From the NCBI GenBank assembly GCA_023415815.1, contig JAEZJL010000302.1:1-8592 (forward strand): a stretch of 8,592 nt of DNA, given 5' to 3'. This DNA comes from Bacillota bacterium. GTDB lineage: Bacteria > Bacillota > Clostridia > Acetivibrionales > DTU013. Shown here in pieces: positions 1 through 6,204 of this stretch. The notes beneath the pieces were generated by a model. The model was given only the letters and a program-made list of their open reading frames with translations, did no database searches and was not told the DNA's origin. The translations under genes and the position numbers were made by a program. Position 1 is the stretch's first letter. Each line of letters opens with the position of its first letter.

Positions 1-665
1 ACCCTGAGCAGGGCTTCCATTTTCATATCGTAATCGGGTTTGTCGTTGTTCTCGCTGTCCTTTTCGTGGTCGTCCAGCAGCTTCATATACTCTTTTGCCT
101 TCATGAGGCTTTCCCTGAGTATGGCTGCGGTCGCCATCCTTGTCATGGGAGCCTGTCTTTTCTCGTGGTAGACGGTTTTAGGGTTTTCTCCGAAGGCGAC
201 CTTCATGGCGACGGGCTCTTTCAGCACCATCGCCTCGACGCTCCTGCCGTATGTCTTCAGCGCCGCAAACTGGCCGCCTATGACATTAGCGCTTCCCGGG
301 CCGGTTACCACGACCGTGACTCCGTTTTCCCTGGCCTCGACAAAGGACCTGTCCGAGTGGTATATGCCGTCGATGGCCCTGAGCTGGGGAGTTACGGGGT
401 CCGTCATCTCGTTGCCGTCCTCACCCTCAAAGCCGACGGAGTCCTCCCACATTCCCACATGGCAGTGCGCGTCTATAAATCCGGGGACGGCAAAGCCTCC
501 GCCGGCGTCTACAGTATCGAAGCTGCCGCCCGCGCCCGCCAGTCTTTCGCCTTCCGCACAGTCACCGCCGAGCCCGATTATTTTTCCCTTGTCTGCCAGA
601 ATATATCCGTTATCATAATCCCTCCCGCTCATGGTCAGGATTCTCGCATTTTTTACAAGCAGCAT
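1..665 (-). CDS. Amidohydrolase, imidazolonepropionase-like (partial, C-terminus outside window)
   Basis: The first 221 residues of a cytosolic metal-dependent hydrolase are visible; the 3' part lies beyond the left edge. The N-terminus (MLLVKNARILTMSG) forms the small beta-sandwich typical of the superfamily. It is followed at about residues 61-69 by PGFIDAHCHV, where H67 and H69 are the HxH metal ligands that open the TIM barrel. The segment around 80-98 (GNEMTDPVTPQLRAID) and GPGSANVIGGQ near 122-131 recall a Clostridia amidohydrolase subgroup often labelled imidazolonepropionase-like. The later His and Asp metal ligands fall outside the window, so the substrate cannot be assigned. The ATG at 665 is supported by GGAG on the minus strand (673-676) with 7-nt spacing. 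It lies 131 bases downstream of rpsI on the same strand and may be read through from it or from its own promoter. The superfamily is confident; true imidazolonepropionase activity is not implied. Confidence 0.88.
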   Translation of the reverse strand, partial: MLLVKNARILTMSGRDYDNGYILADKGKIIGLGGDCAEGERLAGAGGSFDTVDAGGGFAVPGFIDAHCHVGMWEDSVGFEGEDGNEMTDPVTPQLRAIDGIYHSDRSFVEARENGVTVVVTGPGSANVIGGQFAALKTYGRSVEAMVLKEPVAMKVAFGENPKTVYHEKRQAPMTRMATAAILRESLMKAKEYMKLLDDHEKDSENNDKPDYDMKMEALLR

Positions 666-695
666 ATTTGCACTCCGCCCCCTTTAAATAATATC

Positions 696-714
696 GGGGA
701 AAATCGCATTCCCC
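696..714 (-). other. Small stem-loop in the leader of the amidohydrolase gene
   Basis: GGGGAA (696-701) and TTCCCC (709-714) pair perfectly around a 7-base loop. On the minus strand the hairpin is followed by GATATTATTT, a poor U-tract, so it is at best a weak terminator. It ends about 30 bases before the amidohydrolase start codon and could be a leader structure. The role is not known. Confidence 0.35.
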
Positions 715-755
715 ACTTTTCGGAAGCCTGCCTCAGCAAGCCCCGCGAATGCAGA

Positions 756-780
756 AGGGAACGGCATTATACCGTTCCCT
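756..780 (-). other. Perfect 9-bp stem-loop after rpsI with TATAAT in the loop
   Basis: AGGGAACGG (756-764) and CCGTTCCCT (772-780) are exact reverse complements with a 7-base loop. The hairpin begins 16 bases after the rpsI stop codon, where a transcript end would be expected. No U-tract follows on the minus strand (TCTGCATTCG), so it is not a canonical intrinsic terminator. Read on the minus strand, the loop is TATAATG, a perfect -10 hexamer (766-771), although nothing resembling TTGACA sits 16-18 bases upstream of it. It could be a 3'-end stabilising or pausing hairpin, a weak terminator, or an operator over a promoter. Confidence 0.5.
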
Positions 781-796
781 GCTATCGTTTCTGTTG

Positions 797-1189
797 TTAT
801 CTCTTTGAGAACTGCGGCGCTTTTCTTGCCTTTTTGAGACCGTATTTCTTTCTTTCCTTCATTCTCGGGTCCCTTGTGAGGAAGCCGGCCTTTTTCAAAA
901 CCGCCCTGAATTCCTCGTCCGCCTTGAGCAGCGCCCTGGATATTCCGTGCCTTATCGCTCCGGCCTGTCCCGTGAAGCCGCCGCCTATGACCTTGCAAAT
1001 CGCATCAAACTTGCCTGCCGTGTCGGTGAGTACCAAAGGCTGTTTAACGATGACCTTGAGGGTCTCGAGTCCGAAATAGTCGTCCAGGCTTCTATCGTTG
1101 ATTATGACCTTTCCCTCACCGGGAACAAGTCTTACTCTTGCGATTGATTTCTTTCTTCTTCCTGTGCCGTAGTACTGAATCTTAGCCAT
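797..1189 (-). CDS. rpsI: Small-subunit ribosomal protein S9 (uS9)
   Basis: This is a 130-residue protein, the normal length for bacterial S9, and the family pattern is complete. GTGRRKKSIARVR lies at residues 8-20, the glycine-rich GGGFTGQAGAIRHGISRAL at 69-87, and a strongly basic C-terminal tail (KKYGLKKARKAPQFSKR) ends in the conserved Lys-Arg. In known ribosomes this tail reaches the P site and contacts the tRNA anticodon loop. The ATG at 1189 is set by a near-perfect ribosome-binding site, AAGGAGGA on the minus strand (1198-1205), with 8-nt spacing. Only 21 bases separate it from the rplM stop codon, so the two genes are co-transcribed in the conserved L13-S9 order. Nothing in it is unusual. 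Confidence 0.98.
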   Translation of the reverse strand: MAKIQYYGTGRRKKSIARVRLVPGEGKVIINDRSLDDYFGLETLKVIVKQPLVLTDTAGKFDAICKVIGGGFTGQAGAIRHGISRALLKADEEFRAVLKKAGFLTRDPRMKERKKYGLKKARKAPQFSKR

Positions 1190-1210
1190 TTTTATGCTCC
1201 TCCTTCCTCA

Positions 1211-1645
1211 TTATACCTTGATTTCAAGAACTTCGGGCTGCTGCGCCTGGTGCTCGTGCTCGGAGCCTTTGTAGACCTTGAGCTTCCTGAACATCGCACG
1301 CCCGAGGCTGTTCTTCGGGAGCATACCCTTTACTGCAAGCTCAATAACCTTTTCAGGCTTTGCCGCTATCAGCTGCCTGTACAAAACTTCCTTCAGTCCG
1401 CCCGGCCATCCCGAATGATGTCTGTAAACCTTTTGGTCGAGCTTGTTGCCCGTAAGCAAAACCTTCCCGGCATTGAGCACTATCACATGGTCGCCGGTGT
1501 CGACATGGGGCGTAAAGGTGGGCTTGTTCTTGCCCCTGAGTATCTTGGCGACTTCGCTCGCTAGCCTTCCAAGGGGTTTGCCCTCTGCGTCCACCACATA
1601 CCACTTTCTTTTAACTTCTTCGGCTTTTGCCATAAAAGTTTTCAT
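1211..1645 (-). CDS. rplM: Large-subunit ribosomal protein L13 (uL13)
   Basis: This is a 144-residue protein, full length for bacterial L13. Recognisable blocks are WYVVDAEGKPLGRLAS at residues 15-30, GDHVIVLNAGKV at 51-62, YRHHSGWPGGL at 74-84, and the C-terminal signature VKGMLPKNSLGRAMFRKLKV at 105-124 followed by YKGSEHEHQAQQPEVL. L13 is an early-assembly 23S rRNA-binding protein of the large subunit. The ATG at 1645 is preceded by GAGGAGGA on the minus strand (1656-1663), 10 bases away. MKTFMAKAEEVKRKW is the usual Bacillota N-terminus, which supports this start over the internal Met at residue 5. It is the first gene of a leftward operon whose promoter must lie in the divergent region to its right. 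Confidence 0.98.
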   Translation of the reverse strand: MKTFMAKAEEVKRKWYVVDAEGKPLGRLASEVAKILRGKNKPTFTPHVDTGDHVIVLNAGKVLLTGNKLDQKVYRHHSGWPGGLKEVLYRQLIAAKPEKVIELAVKGMLPKNSLGRAMFRKLKVYKGSEHEHQAQQPEVLEIKV

Positions 1646-1689
1646 GGATTAACTGTCCTCCTCAACTACTTTCCGCAATATATGTTTCG

Positions 1690-1717
1690 TTATTATTAAA
1701 GAAGGTAACGTTGTCAA
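1690..1717 (-). promoter_or_regulatory. Candidate promoter for rplM-rpsI
   Basis: On the minus strand a perfect -35 hexamer TTGACA (1712-1717) is followed after 16 bases by TAATAA (1690-1695), a weak -10. The leader would be about 40 bases. A second possible -10, TATATT at 1677-1682, lacks a good -35 at 17-18 bases. The exact -10 is uncertain, but the perfect -35 in the expected place makes a promoter here likely. Confidence 0.5.
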
Positions 1718-1724
1718 TTACCTT
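1702..1724. repeat. Inverted repeat AAGGTAA-N9-TTACCTT, possible operator
   Basis: AAGGTAA (1702-1708) and TTACCTT (1718-1724) are exact reverse complements spaced by 9 bases, with arm centres 16 bases apart. The dyad brackets the rplM -35 hexamer (1712-1717), and its right arm overlaps the candidate rightward -35 (1723-1728). A bound dimeric regulator could therefore affect transcription in both directions. No regulator gene is present in the window and I do not recognise the motif. Confidence 0.4.
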
Positions 1725-1751
1725 GCCTTTTTGACACTTTATCATTCTAAT
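1723..1751 (+). promoter_or_regulatory. Candidate distal promoter for the exporter operon
   Basis: TTGCCT (1723-1728, 4 of 6 matches to TTGACA), a 17-base spacer, and TCTAAT (1746-1751, 5 of 6 matches to TATAAT) form a plausible vegetative promoter. Transcription would begin near 1758 and give a leader of about 200 bases. A perfect TTGACA at 1731-1736 has no good -10 at 16-18 bases, so it is a less likely -35. Confidence 0.4.
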
Positions 1752-1887
1752 ACAGCTCATATACGCATGTCAAGTATAAATTACCGATATTTTAATTTAT
1801 CTCTCATTTTCTCACTATTCTTGCCTTTATATACCCATATCTCTCTGTTAATCGTCCGTCATTCCACTTTTTTTACGCAGGTTTTTT

Positions 1888-1916
1888 CAGACACAGCTCC
1901 TGTGCAGGCGTATACT
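1888..1916 (+). promoter_or_regulatory. Candidate proximal promoter for the exporter operon
   Basis: CAGACA (1888-1893, 4 of 6), a 17-base spacer, and TATACT (1911-1916, 5 of 6) predict a start of transcription near 1923. That is just after the ATG at 1920 and about 40 bases before the ATG at 1962, so use of this promoter would require the later start codon. The spacer contains a small dyad, CACAG-CTC-CTGTG (1892-1904). Confidence 0.4.
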
Positions 1917-1947
1917 ACCATGAACGCGTACGGAGAAAAAACAATAC

Positions 1948-1954
1948 AGGCGGG
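1948..1954 (+). promoter_or_regulatory. Ribosome-binding site deciding the permease start
   Basis: AGGCGGG lies 7 bases before the ATG at 1962. The competing ATG at 1920 has only AGGCG (1906-1910), 9 bases away. Neither is strong, but the 1962 start gives an N-terminus (MGIVVKFILKNIYEKKFRTF) that leads directly into the first membrane helix, as is usual in this family. Confidence 0.5.
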
Positions 1955-1961
1955 TAACAGA

Positions 1962-4460
1962 ATGGGCATTGTAGTTAAATTCATACTAAAAAACATATAC
2001 GAAAAGAAGTTCAGGACCTTTCTGATCATCATATCCATCATGCTCTCGACGGCGCTGTTTTTCGCTTCAAACGGGATGCAGGGCACCGTGGTGAAAATGT
2101 ATACGGACAGAATGATGCAATATTATGGGGATTCGGATATCATCATACATTCAAATGAAAAGTCGCCTTCCTCATTCTTCAGCGCCAGCGGCCTCGAGGG
2201 CCACACTGGCCGGCTGGATTTTGCCGTGGGCCTGATACAGGGCTCCGCTACATACAAGCCTTCGCGCTCAAAGACAGTGAACCTTCAGCTGATGGCCGCC
2301 GGTCTTGACGAGCTGCAAAAGGTAAACCCTGTGCTGTTTTACAGCAGCTCAGCCCTTGAGCCCTTTGAAGGGAACAAGGTCATATTGAGTAAAAATACAG
2401 CCGACAAATACGGCTTGAAGGAAGGCGGCACGATCGCGCTCGACATCCGGGGGACCCCGGTCCGGTTCACCATTGCGGCGCTGGCCCAGCCGGGCGGCCT
2501 GTTCATGGACGAATCCCAATCGGTTTATGCAGTCATGCCCCTGGAGACCCTTGCCTCCATGTACGATGCCAAGGGCAGAGTGAGTCTGATCAGCATAAAA
2601 GTAAAGGACCCGGAGCAGAAGCAGGAGGTCATAAAGGAGCTCTCCGAGGTTTACAGGCGCTATACGGTCAGTGAGCCGTTTTCCGTCGAAGAGCTCACGC
2701 AGCAGGCCTCGGCGTATACGGGGCCCTTCATGCTGATGACCGTCATCGTTATGTTGATGAGCGTCTTCATTATATATACGTCCTTCAAGGTCGTGACCAT
2801 GGAACGGCTCCCCGTAATAGGCACCTTCAGGAGCATAGGCGCCACCAGGAAAACCACCGATTCGGTGCTGCTGACGGAGAGCTTGATCTACGGAGTCATC
2901 GGCGGTATCCTGGGCTGCGTCGTCGGTCTCGGCATCCTGTATGTCATGTCCTATTTCTCCAGACCCGTGGGTGTCGCCGGCGTGCAGGCCACCGTGGCGT
3001 TTTCGCCGTGGCATATGGCTGCCGCCTTCCTGGTCGCGGTGGTGCTTTCCTTCATCAGCTGTATTCTTCCCATACTGAAAATATCGAAGATACCTGTCAG
3101 GGATATCGTGCTGAACGTTATGCAAAAGGCCGTTAAGAGAAGCTTCGTCAGGTTGGGGGCCGGCCTGGCCATGCTGGCGGCATCCATCATCCTACCTTAT
3201 TTTGTACCGGCTTCCCTGGCCTTGCCGCTGGGCAGCCTTTGCATGCTGCTGTCGGTTGCGGCGGCCGTAATGCTGGTGCCCTTTATCACTTCCATCTTCG
3301 TCAAGGCCTTTGAAAGGCTTTATACCTTCATATTCGGGAATATAGGCGTACTGGCGGCTAAAAATCTCCGTGAGAACAGGAACATCCTCAATAACATATC
3401 CCTGCTGGCAATAGGGATATCGAGCCTGCTTATGATCAATACGATCAGCTCCAGCGTCGTCAAGGAAGTGGCGAACGTATACAGGACCGCGAATTTTGAA
3501 ATCTGGATGGGCTACGTATGGCAGGGTGACAGAAACCTGGAGGGAATCCTGCACCAGGTGGAGGGAGTCACCGGCACCTACGGCAGCCACGGGGTGTACG
3601 ATGTAGAGCTCGAAGGCCTCAACGGAGGCCGGATCATGTTCGTACAGGGCATTGATACGGCAAAATACAGGGACTACTGGGACACCGATTTTATCGGAGA
3701 TGAAACTATGCTGTTCAATGAGCTGGACAAGGGCAGGAACTTGATATTGAGCGATACCCTTCAGGAGAAATACGGGCTTAAGGCCGGCGACACCCTGACG
3801 CTCAGACTGCGGCAAACCCCGAGGGAGTACAGGATCATCGGCTTTATGAATACCCTGATGTACAACGGCAGCATTGCCCTGATTTCCGAAAACAATATGA
3901 GGATGGATACCGGGGACAGGTTTTATCAGGAAATATACATAAAGACCTCGGGCGATCCGGCAAAGGTGGCAGAAGCCCTGGAAAAGCAGCTGGCGCAGAG
4001 GCCCCACAGCCTGACCACCGTCAGTCAGATGGAGATTGAGAACCGGAAGAGCAATGACAACCTGTTTGTCATATTAAAGGGCTTTTCCCTTATGACGCTT
4101 GTCATAGGCGTATTCGGAATACTCAACAATCTTATCATAAGCTTCATCGAGCGACGCCGTTCCCTGGCAATGCTCCGCTCGATCGGTATGAGCAGGCGGC
4201 AGACGCTTAGGATGATTTTTATAGAAGCGCTCTCCGGCGGGCTCGTCGGAGGCGCGGCGGGTGTGGGCGCGGGATATCTTCTGCTTCTGGGGATCCCCTC
4301 CGTGCTGAAGGCAATGGACCTGTCGGTCCCGCTGCATTTCCCCCTTGAAACGATCCCCGTATACCTGGCGGCAGGGATCCTTATAACTGTCGCGGCCTCG
4401 GTCAGCCCCGCGCTCAGGTCGTCCAGGATGAATATAGTCGAAGCCATAAAATATGAGTAG
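1962..4460 (+). CDS. ABC transporter permease, FtsX/MacB type with two FtsX modules
   Basis: This is an 832-residue inner-membrane protein with about ten helices: near residues 18-37, 256-278, 305-330, 352-374, 397-412, 420-446, 478-497, 704-729, 755-778 and 797-817. Large extracytoplasmic domains lie at 38-255 and 498-703. Each half carries the FtsX-family cytoplasmic signature after a helix: ERLPVIGTFRSIGATRK at 281-297 and ERRRSLAMLRSIGMSRRQ at 730-747. The C-terminus (MNIVEAIKYE) is also typical. The halves look like an internal duplication, since related KYGLKxGxT segments occur at 149-157 and 603-611. Such permeases work with a MacB/LolD-type ATPase, by transmitting force across the membrane (mechanotransmission) or by moving lipids, peptides or drugs. 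The next two genes supply the ATPase and an adaptor. An earlier ATG at 1920 would add 14 residues. The family is sure; the substrate is unknown. Confidence 0.92.
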   Translation: MGIVVKFILKNIYEKKFRTFLIIISIMLSTALFFASNGMQGTVVKMYTDRMMQYYGDSDIIIHSNEKSPSSFFSASGLEGHTGRLDFAVGLIQGSATYKPSRSKTVNLQLMAAGLDELQKVNPVLFYSSSALEPFEGNKVILSKNTADKYGLKEGGTIALDIRGTPVRFTIAALAQPGGLFMDESQSVYAVMPLETLASMYDAKGRVSLISIKVKDPEQKQEVIKELSEVYRRYTVSEPFSVEELTQQASAYTGPFMLMTVIVMLMSVFIIYTSFKVVTMERLPVIGTFRSIGATRKTTDSVLLTESLIYGVIGGILGCVVGLGILYVMSYFSRPVGVAGVQATVAFSPWHMAAAFLVAVVLSFISCILPILKISKIPVRDIVLNVMQKAVKRSFVRLGAGLAMLAASIILPYFVPASLALPLGSLCMLLSVAAAVMLVPFITSIFVKAFERLYTFIFGNIGVLAAKNLRENRNILNNISLLAIGISSLLMINTISSSVVKEVANVYRTANFEIWMGYVWQGDRNLEGILHQVEGVTGTYGSHGVYDVELEGLNGGRIMFVQGIDTAKYRDYWDTDFIGDETMLFNELDKGRNLILSDTLQEKYGLKAGDTLTLRLRQTPREYRIIGFMNTLMYNGSIALISENNMRMDTGDRFYQEIYIKTSGDPAKVAEALEKQLAQRPHSLTTVSQMEIENRKSNDNLFVILKGFSLMTLVIGVFGILNNLIISFIERRRSLAMLRSIGMSRRQTLRMIFIEALSGGLVGGAAGVGAGYLLLLGIPSVLKAMDLSVPLHFPLETIPVYLAAGILITVAASVSPALRSSRMNIVEAIKYE

Positions 4461-4462
4461 CA

Positions 4463-4481
4463 AGGGCTCTGCACAAGCCCT
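4463..4481 (+). other. Short hairpin between permease and ATPase genes
   Basis: AGGGCT (4463-4468) and AGCCCT (4476-4481) form a 6-bp stem with a 7-base loop in the 48-base gap. No U-tract follows, so it is not a terminator. It could tune message stability between the two genes, or be chance. Confidence 0.3.
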
Positions 4482-4508
4482 GAAGCAAACGGTCAAAAGG
4501 AGAAAAAG

Positions 4509-5189
4509 ATGCCGGCGATAATCGAAACAATGAATCTGAACAAGAGCTACAAGCTGGGCTCAATGGATGTGGAGGTCCTGAAGGACATAAACCTTGAGAT
4601 AAACCAGGGCGAATTCGTATCGGTCATGGGGCCCTCGGGCTCTGGAAAAAGCACCCTGCTGTACCTGATAGGAGGCCTGGACAGGCCCACCTCGGGTAAA
4701 ATCAGGATCAAGGGCCGGGACCTGTCGGAGCTGGGCGACGGCGAGGAAAGCAAGCTCAGGAGAAGGGACGTAGGCTTTGTGTTTCAATTCTACAACCTGA
4801 TTCCCAACCTCAACGTGGAAGAAAACATCATGCTCCCGATCCTGCTGGACGGCAAAAAGCTGAAGGATTACAGAAAGCAGCTGAACGACATACTCTCTAT
4901 TGTCAGGCTTTCCGACAGAAGGCATCATACGCCGCGCGAGCTTTCGGGCGGCCAGCAGCAGAGGGTCGCCATAGCAAGAGCCCTGATAAACGAGCCCGAC
5001 ATCATCCTGGCCGACGAGCCCATCGGCAACCTGGACAGCAAAACGGGCCTTGAGGTGATGGAGCTGCTGTCGAAAATAAACAACGAAAAGGGCAAGACGA
5101 TCATACAGGTGACCCATTCAAGGGAAGCTGCGGAATTTGGGAAGCGTACCATCAATGTGAGAGACGGAAAGGTGAGTGAAGCCATATGA
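4509..5189 (+). CDS. ABC transporter ATP-binding protein, MacB/LolD type
   Basis: This 226-residue cytosolic ATPase has all the catalytic motifs: Walker A GPSGSGKST at 41-49, Q-loop VFQF with Q93, signature LSGGQQQ at 145-151, Walker B IILADE at 165-170 with catalytic E170, D-loop NLDS at 174-177, and switch histidine H203 in VTHS. The ADEP-x-GNLDS block and overall length place it in the MacB/LolD/FtsE/YknY group. It has PIGNLD where most members have PTGNLD, a mild variation outside the catalytic residues. AAGGAG at 4497-4502, 6 bases before the ATG, fixes the start. It lies 48 bases after the permease gene, and its stop overlaps the adaptor start as ATGA (5186-5189), so it should power this permease as a homodimer. 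Confidence 0.95.
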   Translation: MPAIIETMNLNKSYKLGSMDVEVLKDINLEINQGEFVSVMGPSGSGKSTLLYLIGGLDRPTSGKIRIKGRDLSELGDGEESKLRRRDVGFVFQFYNLIPNLNVEENIMLPILLDGKKLKDYRKQLNDILSIVRLSDRRHHTPRELSGGQQQRVAIARALINEPDIILADEPIGNLDSKTGLEVMELLSKINNEKGKTIIQVTHSREAAEFGKRTINVRDGKVSEAI

Positions 5190-6184
5190 AAAAATTTTTA
5201 TTGCTGCTGCTGGCATCGGGCCTTCTTATAAGCACGGCAGCCTGCGGCGCGGAGGCTGCGGCGGCAAAGCAGTCCACGGCTGAGGCCGGGACTCAACAGG
5301 CGCAGTACATCGAGGCCTACGGTATAATAAAGTCTACGGATATCCGAAATATAAACCTTGAATTCCAGGCGCCCGTGGAGAGCATACACGTCAAGGAGGG
5401 TGAAAAGGTCAACAGCGGCCGGCAGCTTGTCACGCTGGACCTGTCGGGAGAGCTGTCCCAGCTTGAAAACAAGGAGCTCGAGCTTCAGGCTGCGCAGAAT
5501 GAGATAGGGGGCAGCCTCTCTGCGGCGAACCCCGAGCTGAAGAAGCTCCAGAACGACCTCGCGAATGCGCGGGCAGTATATGAAAAGGATAACGCCCAGC
5601 TCACCTCGAAGCAGGCGCTTTACGACGCGGGAAGCATATCCCTGTCCGAGCTGGACGCCGTAAAAAGGCTGGTTGAAGCCGATAAGAAGGCCATCGAGGA
5701 CATCAACTACGCCATAGCGAGTACAAAAAACAGCAAGGGTACTTTAAAGGACCAGAAAAGCGTACAGGCCGCCATGCTGGAATCCGACCTGAAGCTTATG
5801 AAGAACCGCCTTGGCAAGCCTTATATCAAGGGCTCAGACATCGTATCCGACATAAGCAACGGACTCGTCTGCGATATCGGCTATACCAAAGGAGATATTA
5901 CGGATCCGCAGAGGAAGCTCCTGACCCTTATGAATCTCGACACCCTTATTGTGCAGGCGGATGTGCCGGAGGAGTTCATAAAAGGCGTTAAGACCGGCGC
6001 CGAGGCTGAGATCATCCCGACGGCCGACAAGTCGAGGCAGTACAAGGGCAAAGTGTCCTACATCTCCGGCAAGGCCTTCAACCGGAACGGCGAAACGCTT
6101 GTGCAGGTGAATATATCCATCGAAGGCGCGGATGACTTTCTGCGGCCGGACTACAACGTGGATGTGAAAATAAACGCGGAATGA
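5186..6184 (+). CDS. Lipoprotein membrane-fusion adaptor (HlyD/MacA/YknX-like)
   Basis: This is a 332-residue extracytoplasmic adaptor. Residues 1-20 form a signal peptide (MKKFLLLLLASGLLISTAAC) whose C20 is the likely lipidated cysteine. The lipobox TAAC is slightly atypical, with Thr at -3. The order after that is: first half of a lipoyl domain (about 58-86, with APVESIHVKEGEKVNSG), an alpha-helical hairpin of about 88-208 with the turn-region motif AGSISLSELD at 148-157, second half of the lipoyl domain (about 212-250), and a beta-barrel domain to the end (LRPDYNVDVKI near 319-329). Almost nothing follows the barrel, so the membrane-proximal domain common in MacA is short or absent. It should sit outside the membrane on the permease's extracellular domains. 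AAAGGTGAG (5168-5176) lies 9 bases ahead of the ATG inside the ATPase gene. No TolC-like gene is nearby, consistent with a monoderm host. Confidence 0.9.
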   Translation: MKKFLLLLLASGLLISTAACGAEAAAAKQSTAEAGTQQAQYIEAYGIIKSTDIRNINLEFQAPVESIHVKEGEKVNSGRQLVTLDLSGELSQLENKELELQAAQNEIGGSLSAANPELKKLQNDLANARAVYEKDNAQLTSKQALYDAGSISLSELDAVKRLVEADKKAIEDINYAIASTKNSKGTLKDQKSVQAAMLESDLKLMKNRLGKPYIKGSDIVSDISNGLVCDIGYTKGDITDPQRKLLTLMNLDTLIVQADVPEEFIKGVKTGAEAEIIPTADKSRQYKGKVSYISGKAFNRNGETLVQVNISIEGADDFLRPDYNVDVKINAE

Positions 6185-6204
6185 CGGACGACAATTTACA
6201 ATTC

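Larger units (their letters stand above)
1646..1961. other. AT-rich divergent intergenic region between rplM and the exporter operon
   Basis: These 316 bases separate the leftward ribosomal operon from the rightward exporter operon. They are visibly richer in A and T than the flanking genes, especially 1675-1890. They hold candidate promoters in both directions, a 7-bp inverted repeat (1702-1724), and a leader of roughly 40 to 205 bases for the permease gene, depending on which promoter and start codon are used. The permease reading frame stays open leftward to about 1731, but no upstream ATG in that stretch has a ribosome-binding site as good as the one at 1948-1954. No RNA gene or riboswitch is recognisable. 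Confidence 0.7.

Noticed and set aside
66..1079. Long rightward open frame of 337 codons across the amidohydrolase and rpsI region
   Set aside because: It lies antisense to the unmistakable S9 gene and the amidohydrolase, spans their intergenic gap, and has no recognisable domain.
1646..1690. An L13-type autoregulatory leader RNA ahead of rplM
   Set aside because: The likely leader is only about 40 bases and shows no clear paired structure by eye.
1731..1733. TTG at 1731 as the permease start
   Set aside because: It overlaps a -35-like TTGACA and has no ribosome-binding site; starts at 1920 or 1962 fit the family N-terminus better.
2349..4007. Leftward open frames of 258 and 271 codons inside the permease
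   Set aside because: They are antisense to a well-supported permease and rich in His, Gln, Gly and Asp as expected of shadow frames; no ribosome-binding site or family was recognised.
4677..5039. PIGNLD in place of PTGNLD in the MacB-type ATPase as a sign of inactivation
   Set aside because: All catalytic motifs, including the Walker B glutamate and switch histidine, are intact; the Thr to Ile change is outside them.
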